From Bacteroidota bacterium (GTDB lineage: Bacteria; Bacteroidota; Bacteroidia; UBA4408), in contig CAUJCU010000013.1 in assembly GCA_963169745.1 (NCBI GenBank), positions 62,001-126,000 on the forward strand: DNA of 64,000 bases. Reading direction: 5' to 3'. Shown one piece after another: positions 25,542 to 34,641 of the stretch. The position numbers were made by a program, and so were the translations under genes. Positions within the stretch are counted from its first letter, which is position 1. The number at the start of each line of letters is the position of its first letter. The notes under the pieces are model-generated. The model ran no database searches. It saw only the letters and a program-made list of their open reading frames with translations, and was not told where the DNA came from.

Positions 25542-26702
25542 ATGAAATCGCTAAACCCCTCCATATTTCTATTTTTAGGCTTTGTGTTCATCCTTATTTC
25601 TTGTAATGAAAATCCACAAGAGCACCATGATCATGACAGCCACATCATCAAAAACGAGAATGTTGTAACTTTAAGTGAAGCGCAATTAAAAAATATTAAT
25701 ATAAAAACAGGTGTATTTTCACAAAAAAATATTTTTTCAAAACTAAAAGTCCATGGCCGTATTGATGTTCCTCCTCAGAACATGATTTCAGTAAGTGTAC
25801 CATTAGGTGGCTTTTTAAAATATACAAAGCTTTTGCCCGGTATGCATATTGATAAAGGCGAAGTAATTGCTACCATGGAAGACCAACAGTATATTCAATT
25901 CCAGCAAGAATATTTGAATGCCGTTTCTAATTTGAAATTTGCAGAAATTGAATATCAACGTCAAAAAGATTTAAATCAAAGTAAAGCGAGCAGTAACAAA
26001 GCATTAGAGCTGGCAGAGGCAAGTTACAAAAGCCTGCAAATAAATGTTCGAGCTTTATCAGAAAAGTTAAAACTCATCGGTATTAATCCGGAAACCTTAT
26101 CTGAAAAAAACATATCGCGTACTATTGAAATACACTCCCCTATTGATGGCTATGTATCGACTGTTAATGTGAATGTTGGTAAATATGTGAATCCAACTGA
26201 AGTTCTTTTTGAGCTGGTAAATCCTGAGGACATTCACCTTGAGCTGACTGTATATGAAAAAGATTTAGACCATATTTATATTGACCAAAAACTGGTAGCA
26301 TATACCAACGCCAACCCCGATATCAAATACCCTTGCGAAATAATATTAATAGGGAAAGACATTTCGCACGATCGAAGTGTTGAAGTTCACTGTCATTTTG
26401 AGAAATATGATAAAAAACTGATACCCGGTATGTTTATGAATGCTGAGCTGGAAGTAACGGGAAAGAATGCTATGGTTGTTCCTGACGATGCCCTTGTAAG
26501 GTTCGAAAATCAGTATTATTTGTTTGTTCCGAAATCAAAAAACAGCTTTGAAATGATAGAAGTTAAAACCGGCATCAGCGAAGCTGGTCATACAGAGATT
26601 ATTTCGCCCGAAAATTTATCGGGTAAAACAATCGTGACTCAAGGCGCTTATTACCTGTTAATGCAAATTAAAAATGATGTGAATCAAGGCCATCAACATT
26701 AA
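25542..26702 (+). CDS. czcB: Heavy-metal efflux adaptor lipoprotein (CzcB-type membrane fusion protein)
   Basis: About 386 residues from ATG 25542, chosen over an upstream TTG because it gives a lipoprotein signal (IFLFLGFVFILISC). Directly after the lipid cysteine is a His/Asp-rich stretch, NENPQEHHDHDSH, likely metal-binding. The body has the adaptor order: barrel-sandwich halves (GRIDVPPQNMISVSVPLGG and SPIDGYVSTVNVNVGKYV), a helical hairpin between them, then beta-barrel and proximal domains (PDDALVRFENQYYLFV). It links the inner membrane CzcA part with the fused outer membrane domain. It starts one base after czcA's stop, so they are cotranslated. Confidence 0.92.
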   Translation: MKSLNPSIFLFLGFVFILISCNENPQEHHDHDSHIIKNENVVTLSEAQLKNINIKTGVFSQKNIFSKLKVHGRIDVPPQNMISVSVPLGGFLKYTKLLPGMHIDKGEVIATMEDQQYIQFQQEYLNAVSNLKFAEIEYQRQKDLNQSKASSNKALELAEASYKSLQINVRALSEKLKLIGINPETLSEKNISRTIEIHSPIDGYVSTVNVNVGKYVNPTEVLFELVNPEDIHLELTVYEKDLDHIYIDQKLVAYTNANPDIKYPCEIILIGKDISHDRSVEVHCHFEKYDKKLIPGMFMNAELEVTGKNAMVVPDDALVRFENQYYLFVPKSKNSFEMIEVKTGISEAGHTEIISPENLSGKTIVTQGAYYLLMQIKNDVNQGHQH

Positions 26703-26758
26703 TAAACAAAGCGTACGACAATTTTTTAGTTGCATTTTATTCTTTGGTAATTAAGTTT

Positions 26759-26766
26759 TAGCTTTG
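26759..26766 (+). promoter_or_regulatory. -7 element four bases before the glyS start codon
   Basis: TAGCTTTG is an exact TAnnTTTG match ending four bases upstream of ATG 26771, so a transcript would start at or within a base of the ATG. TTG at 26730-26732 is a distant -33 candidate. The layout is the same as at 20628. Confidence 0.5.
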
Positions 26767-26770
26767 CGGC

Positions 26771-28336
26771 ATGAGCAAGACATTAACAAAAAATATAACA
26801 GGCGAAGATTTATTTAAAAATGTAATAAGTCATGCCAAAGAATATGGATTTATTTTTCCATCGAGTGAGATTTATGATGGTTTAAGTGCTGTTTACGATT
26901 ATGGGCAACTTGGTATTGAGCTCAAAAAAAACATTCGGGAATATTGGTGGAAAGCCATGGTTCAAATGAACCAAAATATTGTTGGTATTGATGCGGCTAT
27001 CTTTATGCACCCAACTACCTGGAAGGCAAGTGGCCATATTGATGCCTTTAACGACCCACTCATTGATAACAAAGACAGTAAGAAGCGCTACCGAGCTGAT
27101 GTATTAATCGAAGACTACGTTAATAAAGTACTCTCTAAAGCTGATAAGGAAATTGCTAAAGCACGGGAACGATTTGGCGAAGCCTTTGATGAAAGTCAGT
27201 TTAAAAGCACTAATGCACGGGTAATAGAGTATTTGGCTAAAGCCGATGAAATTAATAACCGATTTAAAGAAGCAATGGACAACAATAATCTGGCAGAGGT
27301 AAAAAAGATTATTGAAGATTTAGAGATTGTTTGCCCTTTAAGTGGCTCGAAAAACTGGACTGAAGTGCGGCAGTTTAACCTTATGTTCTGCACCGAAATG
27401 GGAAGTACTGCCGAGGGTGCCAGCACTATTTATTTAAGGCCTGAAACAGCTCAAGGAATTTTTGTTAACTTTTTGAATGTGCAAAAATCAGGACGTATGA
27501 AAATTCCTTTCGGAATTGCTCAAACCGGAAAAGCTTTTAGAAATGAAATTGTAGCACGTCAATTCATTTTCAGAATGCGAGAATTTGAACAAATGGAAAT
27601 GCAATTTTTTGTACGTCCGGGTGAAGAATTAAAATGGTATGAACATTGGAAAGAAGCCCGAATGAAATGGCATCTCTCTTTAGGATTTGGAGCATCTAAA
27701 TACCGTTACCACGATCATTTAAAATTAGCACACTATGCCAATGCAGCTTGTGATATTGAATTTGATTTTCCGTTTGGATTCAAAGAACTTGAAGGAATTC
27801 ACAGCCGTACTGATTTTGATTTAAGATCTCACGAACAATATTCGGGTAAAAAACTACAATATTTTGATCCAGAAATAAATCAAAGTTATGTTCCTTATGT
27901 GGTTGAAACCTCAGTAGGCTTGGACAGGCTCTTTTTGGCCATTTTAAGTAGTGCTTATCAAGAGCAGGAACTGGAAGACGGAAGTACAAGAGTGGTTTTG
28001 AATATTCCTCCTATCTTGGCTCCATACAAAGTAGCTATTTTACCTCTTACCAAAAAAGATGGCCTACCCGAAAAGGCTGAAATGATACGAAATGACTTAA
28101 AGTTTGATTTTAATTGTCAATATGATGAAAAAGATGCCATTGGAAAACGCTATAGGAGGCAAGATGCTATTGGAACACCATTTTGCATAACTGTTGACCA
28201 TCAAAGCCTTGAAGATGACACAGTAACCATAAGATATCGAGAAACTATGATACAAGAAAGGGTTTCGATTTCAAAGCTTACAGCAATTTTACAATCAGAA
28301 TTAAGTATTAAAAAACTATTAGGAGAAGGAGTATAA
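26771..28336 (+). CDS. glyS: Glycyl-tRNA synthetase, dimeric class II type
   Basis: A 521-residue class II synthetase of the eukaryote/archaeal-like single-chain type that charges tRNA-Gly. Motif 2 region is MKIPFGIAQTGKAFRNEIVARQFIFRMREFEQMEMQ, split here as family segments near residues 243-275; motif 3 is VETSVGLDRLFLAIL near 376. The insertion GSKNWTEVRQFNLMF near residue 193 is typical. The C-terminal anticodon-binding domain starts near LAPYKVAILPL. It converges with yeiH with a single base between the two stop codons, so the genes probably share termination sequences inside each other's ends. Confidence 0.97.
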   Translation: MSKTLTKNITGEDLFKNVISHAKEYGFIFPSSEIYDGLSAVYDYGQLGIELKKNIREYWWKAMVQMNQNIVGIDAAIFMHPTTWKASGHIDAFNDPLIDNKDSKKRYRADVLIEDYVNKVLSKADKEIAKARERFGEAFDESQFKSTNARVIEYLAKADEINNRFKEAMDNNNLAEVKKIIEDLEIVCPLSGSKNWTEVRQFNLMFCTEMGSTAEGASTIYLRPETAQGIFVNFLNVQKSGRMKIPFGIAQTGKAFRNEIVARQFIFRMREFEQMEMQFFVRPGEELKWYEHWKEARMKWHLSLGFGASKYRYHDHLKLAHYANAACDIEFDFPFGFKELEGIHSRTDFDLRSHEQYSGKKLQYFDPEINQSYVPYVVETSVGLDRLFLAILSSAYQEQELEDGSTRVVLNIPPILAPYKVAILPLTKKDGLPEKAEMIRNDLKFDFNCQYDEKDAIGKRYRRQDAIGTPFCITVDHQSLEDDTVTIRYRETMIQERVSISKLTAILQSELSIKKLLGEGV

Positions 28337-28337
28337 T

Positions 28338-29300
28338 TTAAGTTTTAGTTAATTCCATAATTATTATCAAAGTAATTAAGGAAACCACTATCCATAATAT
28401 TAATCCTTGTAAAATAGGTTTCATTCCAACAGACTTTAGCAGCTTTGCCGACATACTTGAACCAATAAGAAATAATGTAAGGGTTAATGTAGTTTTTGAA
28501 CCTTTTACGATGTAAGGACTTATTTCAGCAACAGCAGGTAAGAAAGTATATAAAACAATAGCTATAATAAAAAGTCCTATAAAGTATGGGAATTTAATTT
28601 TTGTAATACGTTGATTAATGAAAATTGAACTCCCTAAAGCCAAAGGAATAATCCATAACGCTCTTGCTAACTTTACGGTAGTTGCTACTTGCAGGGCTTG
28701 GTCGCCATAGCGTGTTGCCGCCCCAACTACAGAGCTAGTATCGTGTATGGCAATGGCACACCATAAGCCAAATTGATTTTGTGTTAAGTGCAAAAAGTTA
28801 GCTATTACCGGGAATAGGAATAATGCTATGGCATTTAAAATAAAAATAGTTCCTAAAGCTACACTGGTTTGTTTCTCATTAGCTTTAACAATAGGTGTTA
28901 AGGCCGCAACAGCACTGCCACCGCAAATTGCTGTGCCTCCTGAAATAAGAAAAGAAGTAATTTTATCAGTTTGTAAAAACTTACCCAAAAGCAATCCTAA
29001 CGAAAGAGTGCCTATGATGGTAGCCAATGTAAAAACAAAGCCATCTTTTCCGGTATTCAAGGCGGTAGTTAAATTTATTCCAAAACCTAAGCCAACAATG
29101 GAAGCCTGCAACAAAATTCGGTTCATTTTTTGATTCATATCGGGATAGGGATGTGAAAAAAATTGTGCAAAAACAATTCCAATAAATAGTGCAAAAGGGG
29201 GAGAAATAAAGGAAGAAATAGACAATAATCCTAAAAATACAAAAACAAGCTTAGCAAGATTTGATTTCTTCTTATCATTAAAATAATGCTCTTCTTTCAT
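28338..29300 (-). CDS. yeiH: YeiH/UPF0324 family inner membrane protein, putative exporter
   Basis: A 320-residue protein with about ten hydrophobic helices. Family segments are GLLLGKFLQTD, SGGTAICGGSAVAALTPIVKANEKQTSVALGTIFILNAIALFLFP (read as two helices), GLWCAIAIHDTSSVVGAA, and LARALWIIPLAL. UPF0324/YeiH proteins are annotated as putative sulfate exporters, though the substrate is not firmly known. No signal peptide beyond the first helix. It is followed on the same strand by an 84-base gap and lptB upstream of it, so it may be the last gene of that group. Confidence 0.88.
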   Translation of the reverse strand: MKEEHYFNDKKKSNLAKLVFVFLGLLSISSFISPPFALFIGIVFAQFFSHPYPDMNQKMNRILLQASIVGLGFGINLTTALNTGKDGFVFTLATIIGTLSLGLLLGKFLQTDKITSFLISGGTAICGGSAVAALTPIVKANEKQTSVALGTIFILNAIALFLFPVIANFLHLTQNQFGLWCAIAIHDTSSVVGAATRYGDQALQVATTVKLARALWIIPLALGSSIFINQRITKIKFPYFIGLFIIAIVLYTFLPAVAEISPYIVKGSKTTLTLTLFLIGSSMSAKLLKSVGMKPILQGLILWIVVSLITLIIIMELTKT

Positions 29301-29384
29301 TAGTACAATGCGGATATTTTCAATATAATACTAAATATATCCTTATAATTTAAATAGGAATTAATCATAGGCTTAACTTTTGGC

Positions 29385-30110
29385 TCAACGTCTGAGTTCA
29401 AAATTTTGTCCTAAATACACCCTTCTTACTTGTTCATCCGAAGCCAATTCTTCTGCTGTTCCGGCTTTAAGTATTTTCCCTTCAAACAATAAATAAGCTC
29501 GGTTTGTAATATTTAATGTTTCGTGCACGTTATGATCGGTAATTAGAATACCAATATTTTTTTCGATTAGTTTTGAGACAATAGCTTGTATATCCTCAAC
29601 TGCAATAGGATCAACTCCTGCAAAAGGTTCATCTAATAAAATAAATTTAGGATTTACTGCCAAAGCACGGGCTATTTCTGTTCTTCGCCTTTCACCTCCT
29701 GATAAAACATCACCCCTGTTCTTTCTTACTTTTTGCAAACTAAACTCATTCAAAAGGCTTTCTTTTTTTTCAAGTTGTTCCGCTTTGCTCATATCTGTAA
29801 TTTCTAAAATAGCTGCAATATTATCTTCAACACTGAGTTTGCGAAAAACAGATGCTTCTTGTGGCAAATATCCAATACCCAACTGAGCCCTTTTGTACAT
29901 GGGTTCATTTGTTATTTCTAAATCATCAAGAAATATTCTACCAGAGTTAGGCTTTATCATGCCAACAGTCATATAAAATGTTGTTGTTTTGCCGGCTCCA
30001 TTAGGCCCCAGTAAACCGACTATTTCACCTTGATGTACTTCAACCGAAACGTCATTAACTACAATACGATTCTTATATTTTTTAAACAAATGTTCTGCTC
30101 TTAAAATCAT
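29385..30110 (-). CDS. lptB: Lipopolysaccharide export ABC transporter ATPase
   Basis: A 241-residue ABC ATPase: Walker [10 protein letters not shown] at 36-44, Q-loop LPQEASVF, signature [15 protein letters not shown] near 136, Walker [21 protein letters not shown] near 156-175, and the switch His in [10 protein letters not shown]. The [10 protein letters not shown] segment and TEIARAL are characteristic of LptB rather than other ABC ATPases. It powers LPS extraction by LptFG at the inner membrane. It lies 34 bases downstream of a DUF5686 outer-membrane-type gene; both concern the cell envelope. Confidence 0.95.
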   Translation of the reverse strand: MILRAEHLFKKYKNRIVVNDVSVEVHQGEIVGLLGPNGAGKTTTFYMTVGMIKPNSGRIFLDDLEITNEPMYKRAQLGIGYLPQEASVFRKLSVEDNIAAILEITDMSKAEQLEKKESLLNEFSLQKVRKNRGDVLSGGERRRTEIARALAVNPKFILLDEPFAGVDPIAVEDIQAIVSKLIEKNIGILITDHNVHETLNITNRAYLLFEGKILKAGTAEELASDEQVRRVYLGQNFELRR

Positions 30111-30133
30111 GTTTTCTTATGCGTATAATACAG

Positions 30134-30141
30134 CAAAAATA
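30134..30141 (-). promoter_or_regulatory. Possible -7 element for lptB
   Basis: The minus strand reads TATTTTTG, an exact TAnnTTTG match ending 23 bases before ATG 30110, in the short gap after the DUF5686 gene. It would allow lptB to be transcribed separately from its upstream neighbour. Confidence 0.4.
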
Positions 30142-30144
30142 AGT

Positions 30145-32622
30145 TTAAAAAATTACTTGTAACGTACCCCTAAAACCAACTTTAGAAATATTTGGGTTAT
30201 TTAAATGGGATAAGCGCCACAAAACATCAAAGCGAAGCACTCTAAATATATTTTCAACACCAAGACCAGCCTCATAATAGGGCTTTCCGTTTAGGGTATT
30301 TAAAGTATTCGGAAAAATTAAAACTTGACTGTTTTTATTATTAATAGAACCAACAAGAGCTTTACCCGAAACCACCTCACGCCATTTTAGTTTTCGCAAT
30401 AAGGGGATTTTATTTAGAAAGTACCCTTCAAAATGGTGACTCATGCTTAATGAGGCATACTCATCGCTCACAAATTCATAAAAACGCATCATATTGTAGG
30501 CATAGGGGTCGTAAAAATAAGTCTCGTTACCGCCATGAATTTCCATAAGTGGAAATGGTATATGTCCAAACACCTTACCGGCATCAACAATGTAATCGGT
30601 GTATCCTAGTGGGTTTATGCGGAAACGATCAGAAACATTAAAATTTATTTTATGGTAATGGTAATCACTTTTAAATACCCCTTTTACACCTCCGGTATAT
30701 TGAACTGAAAAAACAGGCCATTTAGTTCCCATACTAATTCGTTCAAACTCTCCTGATAAATATTTTTCATCAATAGCCAAACGTGCAGAGAGCCGCACTT
30801 CGGAAGTGATTAAGTTGGGTAAGTTTTGTACGTTATTCTGATTATCATAATACTGATATTTAAAGCCTGCTACAGGTGTATAAATACGATGCACAAAAGC
30901 AATTTTATTCTCAAATCCCGAAAACCATTCATAGCTATAATAAGCTTTATATTCTTGAATGTTGGTAAGGTTTGACAGAGGCTTAATTCGCGAAATAGTA
31001 GCAATAAAGTTGTCATACGAAAAACCATTTTGGCTTTGCCCTAAAATTTCATAATCATTTTTATAATCAAGGCCAATCATTTGTCGCGGATCTTTTGTAA
31101 TAAAAGCCCGGTAGCCCGCTCCACATTTGTAGGTATAATCGTAAAGTCCATAGGCCGCATAGGCACTTAACTCATGCCATTTACTAAATTTATTACTCGT
31201 GCGACCACCTATCCTGAAACGATGCCCCTCAATGTTATTGTAGCTATACATCTTATAAATGGGGCCCAACTCAAAAAGCCCTTTTACAATATAGCCGGTA
31301 GTAGCGCTTTTTATGATCTCTTGATAGGTTTTAAATGCTCTAATGGTTCTAATCGTATCCACCATTTTATAAATCCCTTGTTCTGTTTTAGAAAGGCTAT
31401 CATGCCGGTTATTTAACCAATAGCTATCATCTTTTGATGTTGCGTTCTCTTCAACCACAAGGTTATCAGTCTTACTATAAAGTTTTTCATCAACAGGCTT
31501 ATTTATTAAAATGTTGGTATAAGATGTTGTTTTTCTTCCGTAAAATCCGGGTTTATCTTTCTGCAAAATAAAATCAACTACCAACTTATCTTTATTTAAG
31601 AACCAAGACCCCTCTACGTTTCGATAATCCTGAACTACGTTAAAAGTATTAATATAATTGATATTTGCATCACCGGCCATATTCATTTCCAGACGCTTTA
31701 TTGCAAAAGTGGTATCGTTAATCCACATATTTCCGGTAAAACAAAGAGATTGTTTTCTTTTCGGTTTAAACTGTATTTGATAACAATACCTTCCATCAAC
31801 CATCATACTGTCAATTAAATAATAGCGATAAAAAAATAATCCCATATCCGAAACAGGGCTGGTAAAGTTTTTCCCAAATACTAAAATAGCATTATCATAA
31901 ATATTTACATTTTGATATAAATCACCTGTAAACTGCGACACACTGGCATTTTCAACTCCAGCAACTTTGGTAGCCTTAATTACCTCTTTTGTAACTTTTG
32001 GTTGTTTACGGTAATATACCTCCGAAATTGACTCACTTAAAAACAGAGGCAACGATGGCTTTTCAGCAACATTGGTGCTATCAATATTATCAAAAACGAA
32101 TTTAAAGGGTTTTAATGTTTTGCTTTTTTTAAGTTTATCGGTAATATTATTGATATCAAACTCAATTTTGTTATACACTTCGTATTGATAATAGTCTAAT
32201 TTTTCGCGATTGTTCAATGGTTTTTTCTCAATAATTTTTCGAAATATTCGATGGGCAGGATTTTCACCGGGCTTAATAATTATTTCTTTTAATGCTATGG
32301 TGCTGGCACTTAATCCTACGTTTAATTGCTTTACGGTACCTTTATTAACTTTTAAGGCCAGCCTATCGTAGCCAATGTATGTAAACACTAAACTGTCTAT
32401 TTCTTTATCAGTGCTTATGCTGTATTTTCCGTCAAAATCAGTAGTTGTTCCAATATTCGTTCCTTTAAACGCCACATTAATAAAAGGTAAAGGTTCGTGC
32501 GTAGTTATGTCCGCAACAGTTCCGAAAACTTTTGTTATCTGTGCCCAAGCATAGGTATTACTAAGTAAAGTTAGAAGTAGTGTATAAAAAAAGAAATATC
32601 GTTGTTTTTTATCTTTTATCAT
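30145..32622 (-). CDS. DUF5686 outer-membrane protein with carboxypeptidase-like regulatory domain
   Basis: An 825-residue exported protein. After a signal peptide ending in AWAQ, residues about 30-110 form a carboxypeptidase D regulatory-like (CarboxypepD_reg) domain (VFGTVADITTHEPLPFINVAFKG, then TDFDGKYSIST). The rest is the long DUF5686 region with many alternating beta strands, ending in a typical terminal strand (GFRGTLQVIF), which suggests an outer membrane barrel. The molecular function of the family is unknown. A TAnnTTTG element sits six bases before the likely transcript start, nearly at the ATG. LptB follows 34 bases downstream. Confidence 0.88.
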   Translation of the reverse strand: MIKDKKQRYFFFYTLLLTLLSNTYAWAQITKVFGTVADITTHEPLPFINVAFKGTNIGTTTDFDGKYSISTDKEIDSLVFTYIGYDRLALKVNKGTVKQLNVGLSASTIALKEIIIKPGENPAHRIFRKIIEKKPLNNREKLDYYQYEVYNKIEFDINNITDKLKKSKTLKPFKFVFDNIDSTNVAEKPSLPLFLSESISEVYYRKQPKVTKEVIKATKVAGVENASVSQFTGDLYQNVNIYDNAILVFGKNFTSPVSDMGLFFYRYYLIDSMMVDGRYCYQIQFKPKRKQSLCFTGNMWINDTTFAIKRLEMNMAGDANINYINTFNVVQDYRNVEGSWFLNKDKLVVDFILQKDKPGFYGRKTTSYTNILINKPVDEKLYSKTDNLVVEENATSKDDSYWLNNRHDSLSKTEQGIYKMVDTIRTIRAFKTYQEIIKSATTGYIVKGLFELGPIYKMYSYNNIEGHRFRIGGRTSNKFSKWHELSAYAAYGLYDYTYKCGAGYRAFITKDPRQMIGLDYKNDYEILGQSQNGFSYDNFIATISRIKPLSNLTNIQEYKAYYSYEWFSGFENKIAFVHRIYTPVAGFKYQYYDNQNNVQNLPNLITSEVRLSARLAIDEKYLSGEFERISMGTKWPVFSVQYTGGVKGVFKSDYHYHKINFNVSDRFRINPLGYTDYIVDAGKVFGHIPFPLMEIHGGNETYFYDPYAYNMMRFYEFVSDEYASLSMSHHFEGYFLNKIPLLRKLKWREVVSGKALVGSINNKNSQVLIFPNTLNTLNGKPYYEAGLGVENIFRVLRFDVLWRLSHLNNPNISKVGFRGTLQVIF

Positions 32623-32632
32623 TTCAAGTGAA

Positions 32633-32640
32633 CAAACCTA
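32633..32640 (-). promoter_or_regulatory. -7 element for the DUF5686 gene
   Basis: The minus strand reads TAGGTTTG, an exact TAnnTTTG match ending 10 bases before ATG 32622, giving a leader of only a few bases. An inverted repeat at 32645-32664 lies immediately upstream, over the region where a -33 element would sit. Confidence 0.5.
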
Positions 32641-32886
32641 ATTTTTTTGAGTTAATACTCAAAATTTTTTACTCAAAAAGCATCATCTTATTCTGTTAAG
32701 GAATACTTAGCATTGAGTATTTGTGCATGCAAAAAATGGCTACGAAACATTAAATTTAGATTGCTAATTGTAAAAAAGGTTTATCGGATTCGATCTATTT
32801 TGAAATAATTATTAAAAAAGGTGGCTTGAGTAGTATTCTTTATGAATACTATGACTTAAATGATAATTGAAATATTTGAGTTAATA
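32641..32886. repeat. Cluster of short direct and inverted repeats in an intergenic gap
   Basis: The 280 bp gap has no gene but several repeats: TTTGAGTTAATA occurs at 32646-32657 and again at 32875-32886; TTTTGAGT/ACTCAAAA form a hairpin at 32645-32664, with a further ACTCAAAA at 32671-32678; AATACTCAA (32654-32662) is inverted as TTGAGTATT (32713-32721); TAGTATTC (32831-32838) and GAATACTA (32844-32851) form an 8 bp stem with a 5-base loop. Possibly operators or a decayed small mobile repeat; AT-rich chance is also possible. Confidence 0.4.
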
Positions 32887-32902
32887 AATTTTGTTTCTCG
32901 GA

Positions 32903-34612
32903 TTAAGGCACATTAAGTTCAACACGCGCTAAGGCATACTGCGGAGTAAAACTTTTTATCAATAAATACAGGCCATAAGGAGGTACAATAATTCCAAGCA
33001 ACCATTGACCCGTTTTCATACGTTTTACACTTTGCAAATACAGTTCGTTTCCGGAACTGGTCCATTCAGCATGACGCACAAAAAGCAAATCTTTTTTTGT
33101 TCGAGCCAGTAATTTTTGCTGCACATTTCCACTTCCGTCAATTCGGGCCAATGCAATTGATTTAGCAGTTTCTGAAACAGCCATTCTATTTATATTTTGT
33201 GTATTCTCGGGCTTTATTTCGTTGGTTTTGCTATCGTAATTACGTTCATTATCCGAAAAAACAAAGCGTAATTCATTATGAATTTTGCAATAAGTAAAAG
33301 AATTAAACACGCCATTATCATTTGTTGAATGTTGAAATTTAGGAATATGTTTAATCCAAATTATTTCGCCATTGGGTGAAATATTGGCAACCAGAATAGC
33401 TTTAGAGATGTAGTGATTGGTAGAGGATACTCCCCCTCTCCCGTTTGAGTATGTAACGGTGTAAAAGTAGTCTTCTTCTAAAATAAGATTGGTCGTTCCA
33501 TTTTCCATCGTTTCCAAACCTCTTAACTTAAACTCACTTGGAATACCATTATTTCGAGAAGCTATTTTTTTGCTTGTCATAAACTCAATAGTACTACGGT
33601 CAATTTTTTTATTGCTCTCGGAAAGCAGTGTTCCATTTTCAGGATTTAATCTTATGTAGAAGATGCCATCAAAATCTGATGTACTTCCACTTCTGTTTAT
33701 TTCTGAATACGTTCCAGCGCAAACAAGTTCTCCGAGGCTGTTGATTGTTAAAGCAGCATTCAAAATTCCTTTCCCTTTCAAGAGTAAATTATTCACAAAG
33801 GGCTTCGTATCAGGGTGATTTAAGTCAACTCCGGTAATTTTATAAAACCATGGAGCTTCACCCGACTTAATTATATCACGTCTTTCTGCTCGAGATTGTT
33901 GGGAAGCAGAAGTTAATGTGTAAGCAAAATTATTTTCGCTTAACACAGCTTGATCGCCAAACTCGGGAACACCTACATCCATTGTAGTGTTTAATAGAGG
34001 TTGCATTGTTTTTACATCATAAAGCGAAAAGGTAACTGGCCCCGAAATAATTTCTGAGTCAGCTTTAGTTGCCGGTGCCTGATTTATTACTAAAATTTTT
34101 TCAGATGTTTGATTGGTTTTTAAATAAAAACCTCCTCCATCCATTTTGTTTAATCCTAAAAAGCCGGTACGAAGTTTTATGTTGCTCCTTGAAGCTAATT
34201 TTTGTACTCCATTCAAAGGTTTAAATGACAAATCAAGTTCCTGAAAATAGAGTCCTTCAACACTCTCTTTATTTTCATTATGTTTATAAAACAAAAGCTC
34301 TTTATCTGATAATGAAACTTTTTTAAATAATTCATACTGCTGTGTATTCAGAGCGTATTCAGGTAAATTTTTTCCATAAAAATTAATGGCTTTAGGTTTT
34401 CCGTTAGGGATAAGACTAACAGGAGAGAGCTTCCAATAATTTAATTCTTTTTTGTTTTTGGTTAATACGGATAATTCATTATCATGCAAATTAATATCAA
34501 CTATAGAACGGACACCATTTAGAGTAGGGCCAATTTTAAGTACCCCTTCCTGCGCAAAACCCCATGATAGATTTAGAAGCCAGATTAATATGCTTTTCAG
34601 AAATACTTTCAT
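32903..34612 (-). CDS. Exported protein of unknown function, probable beta-propeller-like repeats
   Basis: A 569-residue protein with a signal peptide (VFLKSILIWLLNLSWGFAQ). The mature part is strand-rich, with repeated phrases of a propeller-like kind (VLVANISPNGEIIWIKHIPKFQ, FYIRLNPENGTLLSESNKK, LARIDGSGNVQQKLLARTKK). A short hydrophobic segment, WLLGIIVPPYGLYLLIKSF, occurs near residue 545. No catalytic motif or named family is recognised. It lies 29 bases downstream of the ABC-F gene on the same strand. It could be a surface or periplasmic sensor-like or structural protein, but this is inference only. Confidence 0.65.
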   Translation of the reverse strand: MKVFLKSILIWLLNLSWGFAQEGVLKIGPTLNGVRSIVDINLHDNELSVLTKNKKELNYWKLSPVSLIPNGKPKAINFYGKNLPEYALNTQQYELFKKVSLSDKELLFYKHNENKESVEGLYFQELDLSFKPLNGVQKLASRSNIKLRTGFLGLNKMDGGGFYLKTNQTSEKILVINQAPATKADSEIISGPVTFSLYDVKTMQPLLNTTMDVGVPEFGDQAVLSENNFAYTLTSASQQSRAERRDIIKSGEAPWFYKITGVDLNHPDTKPFVNNLLLKGKGILNAALTINSLGELVCAGTYSEINRSGSTSDFDGIFYIRLNPENGTLLSESNKKIDRSTIEFMTSKKIASRNNGIPSEFKLRGLETMENGTTNLILEEDYFYTVTYSNGRGGVSSTNHYISKAILVANISPNGEIIWIKHIPKFQHSTNDNGVFNSFTYCKIHNELRFVFSDNERNYDSKTNEIKPENTQNINRMAVSETAKSIALARIDGSGNVQQKLLARTKKDLLFVRHAEWTSSGNELYLQSVKRMKTGQWLLGIIVPPYGLYLLIKSFTPQYALARVELNVP

Positions 34613-34641
34613 GTAAAGCGTTTTAAATTATTTTAAAAAGA

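Noticed and set aside
28828-29133. 101-residue plus-strand ORF within yeiH
   Set aside because: Antisense to conserved membrane helices and without any signal of its own.
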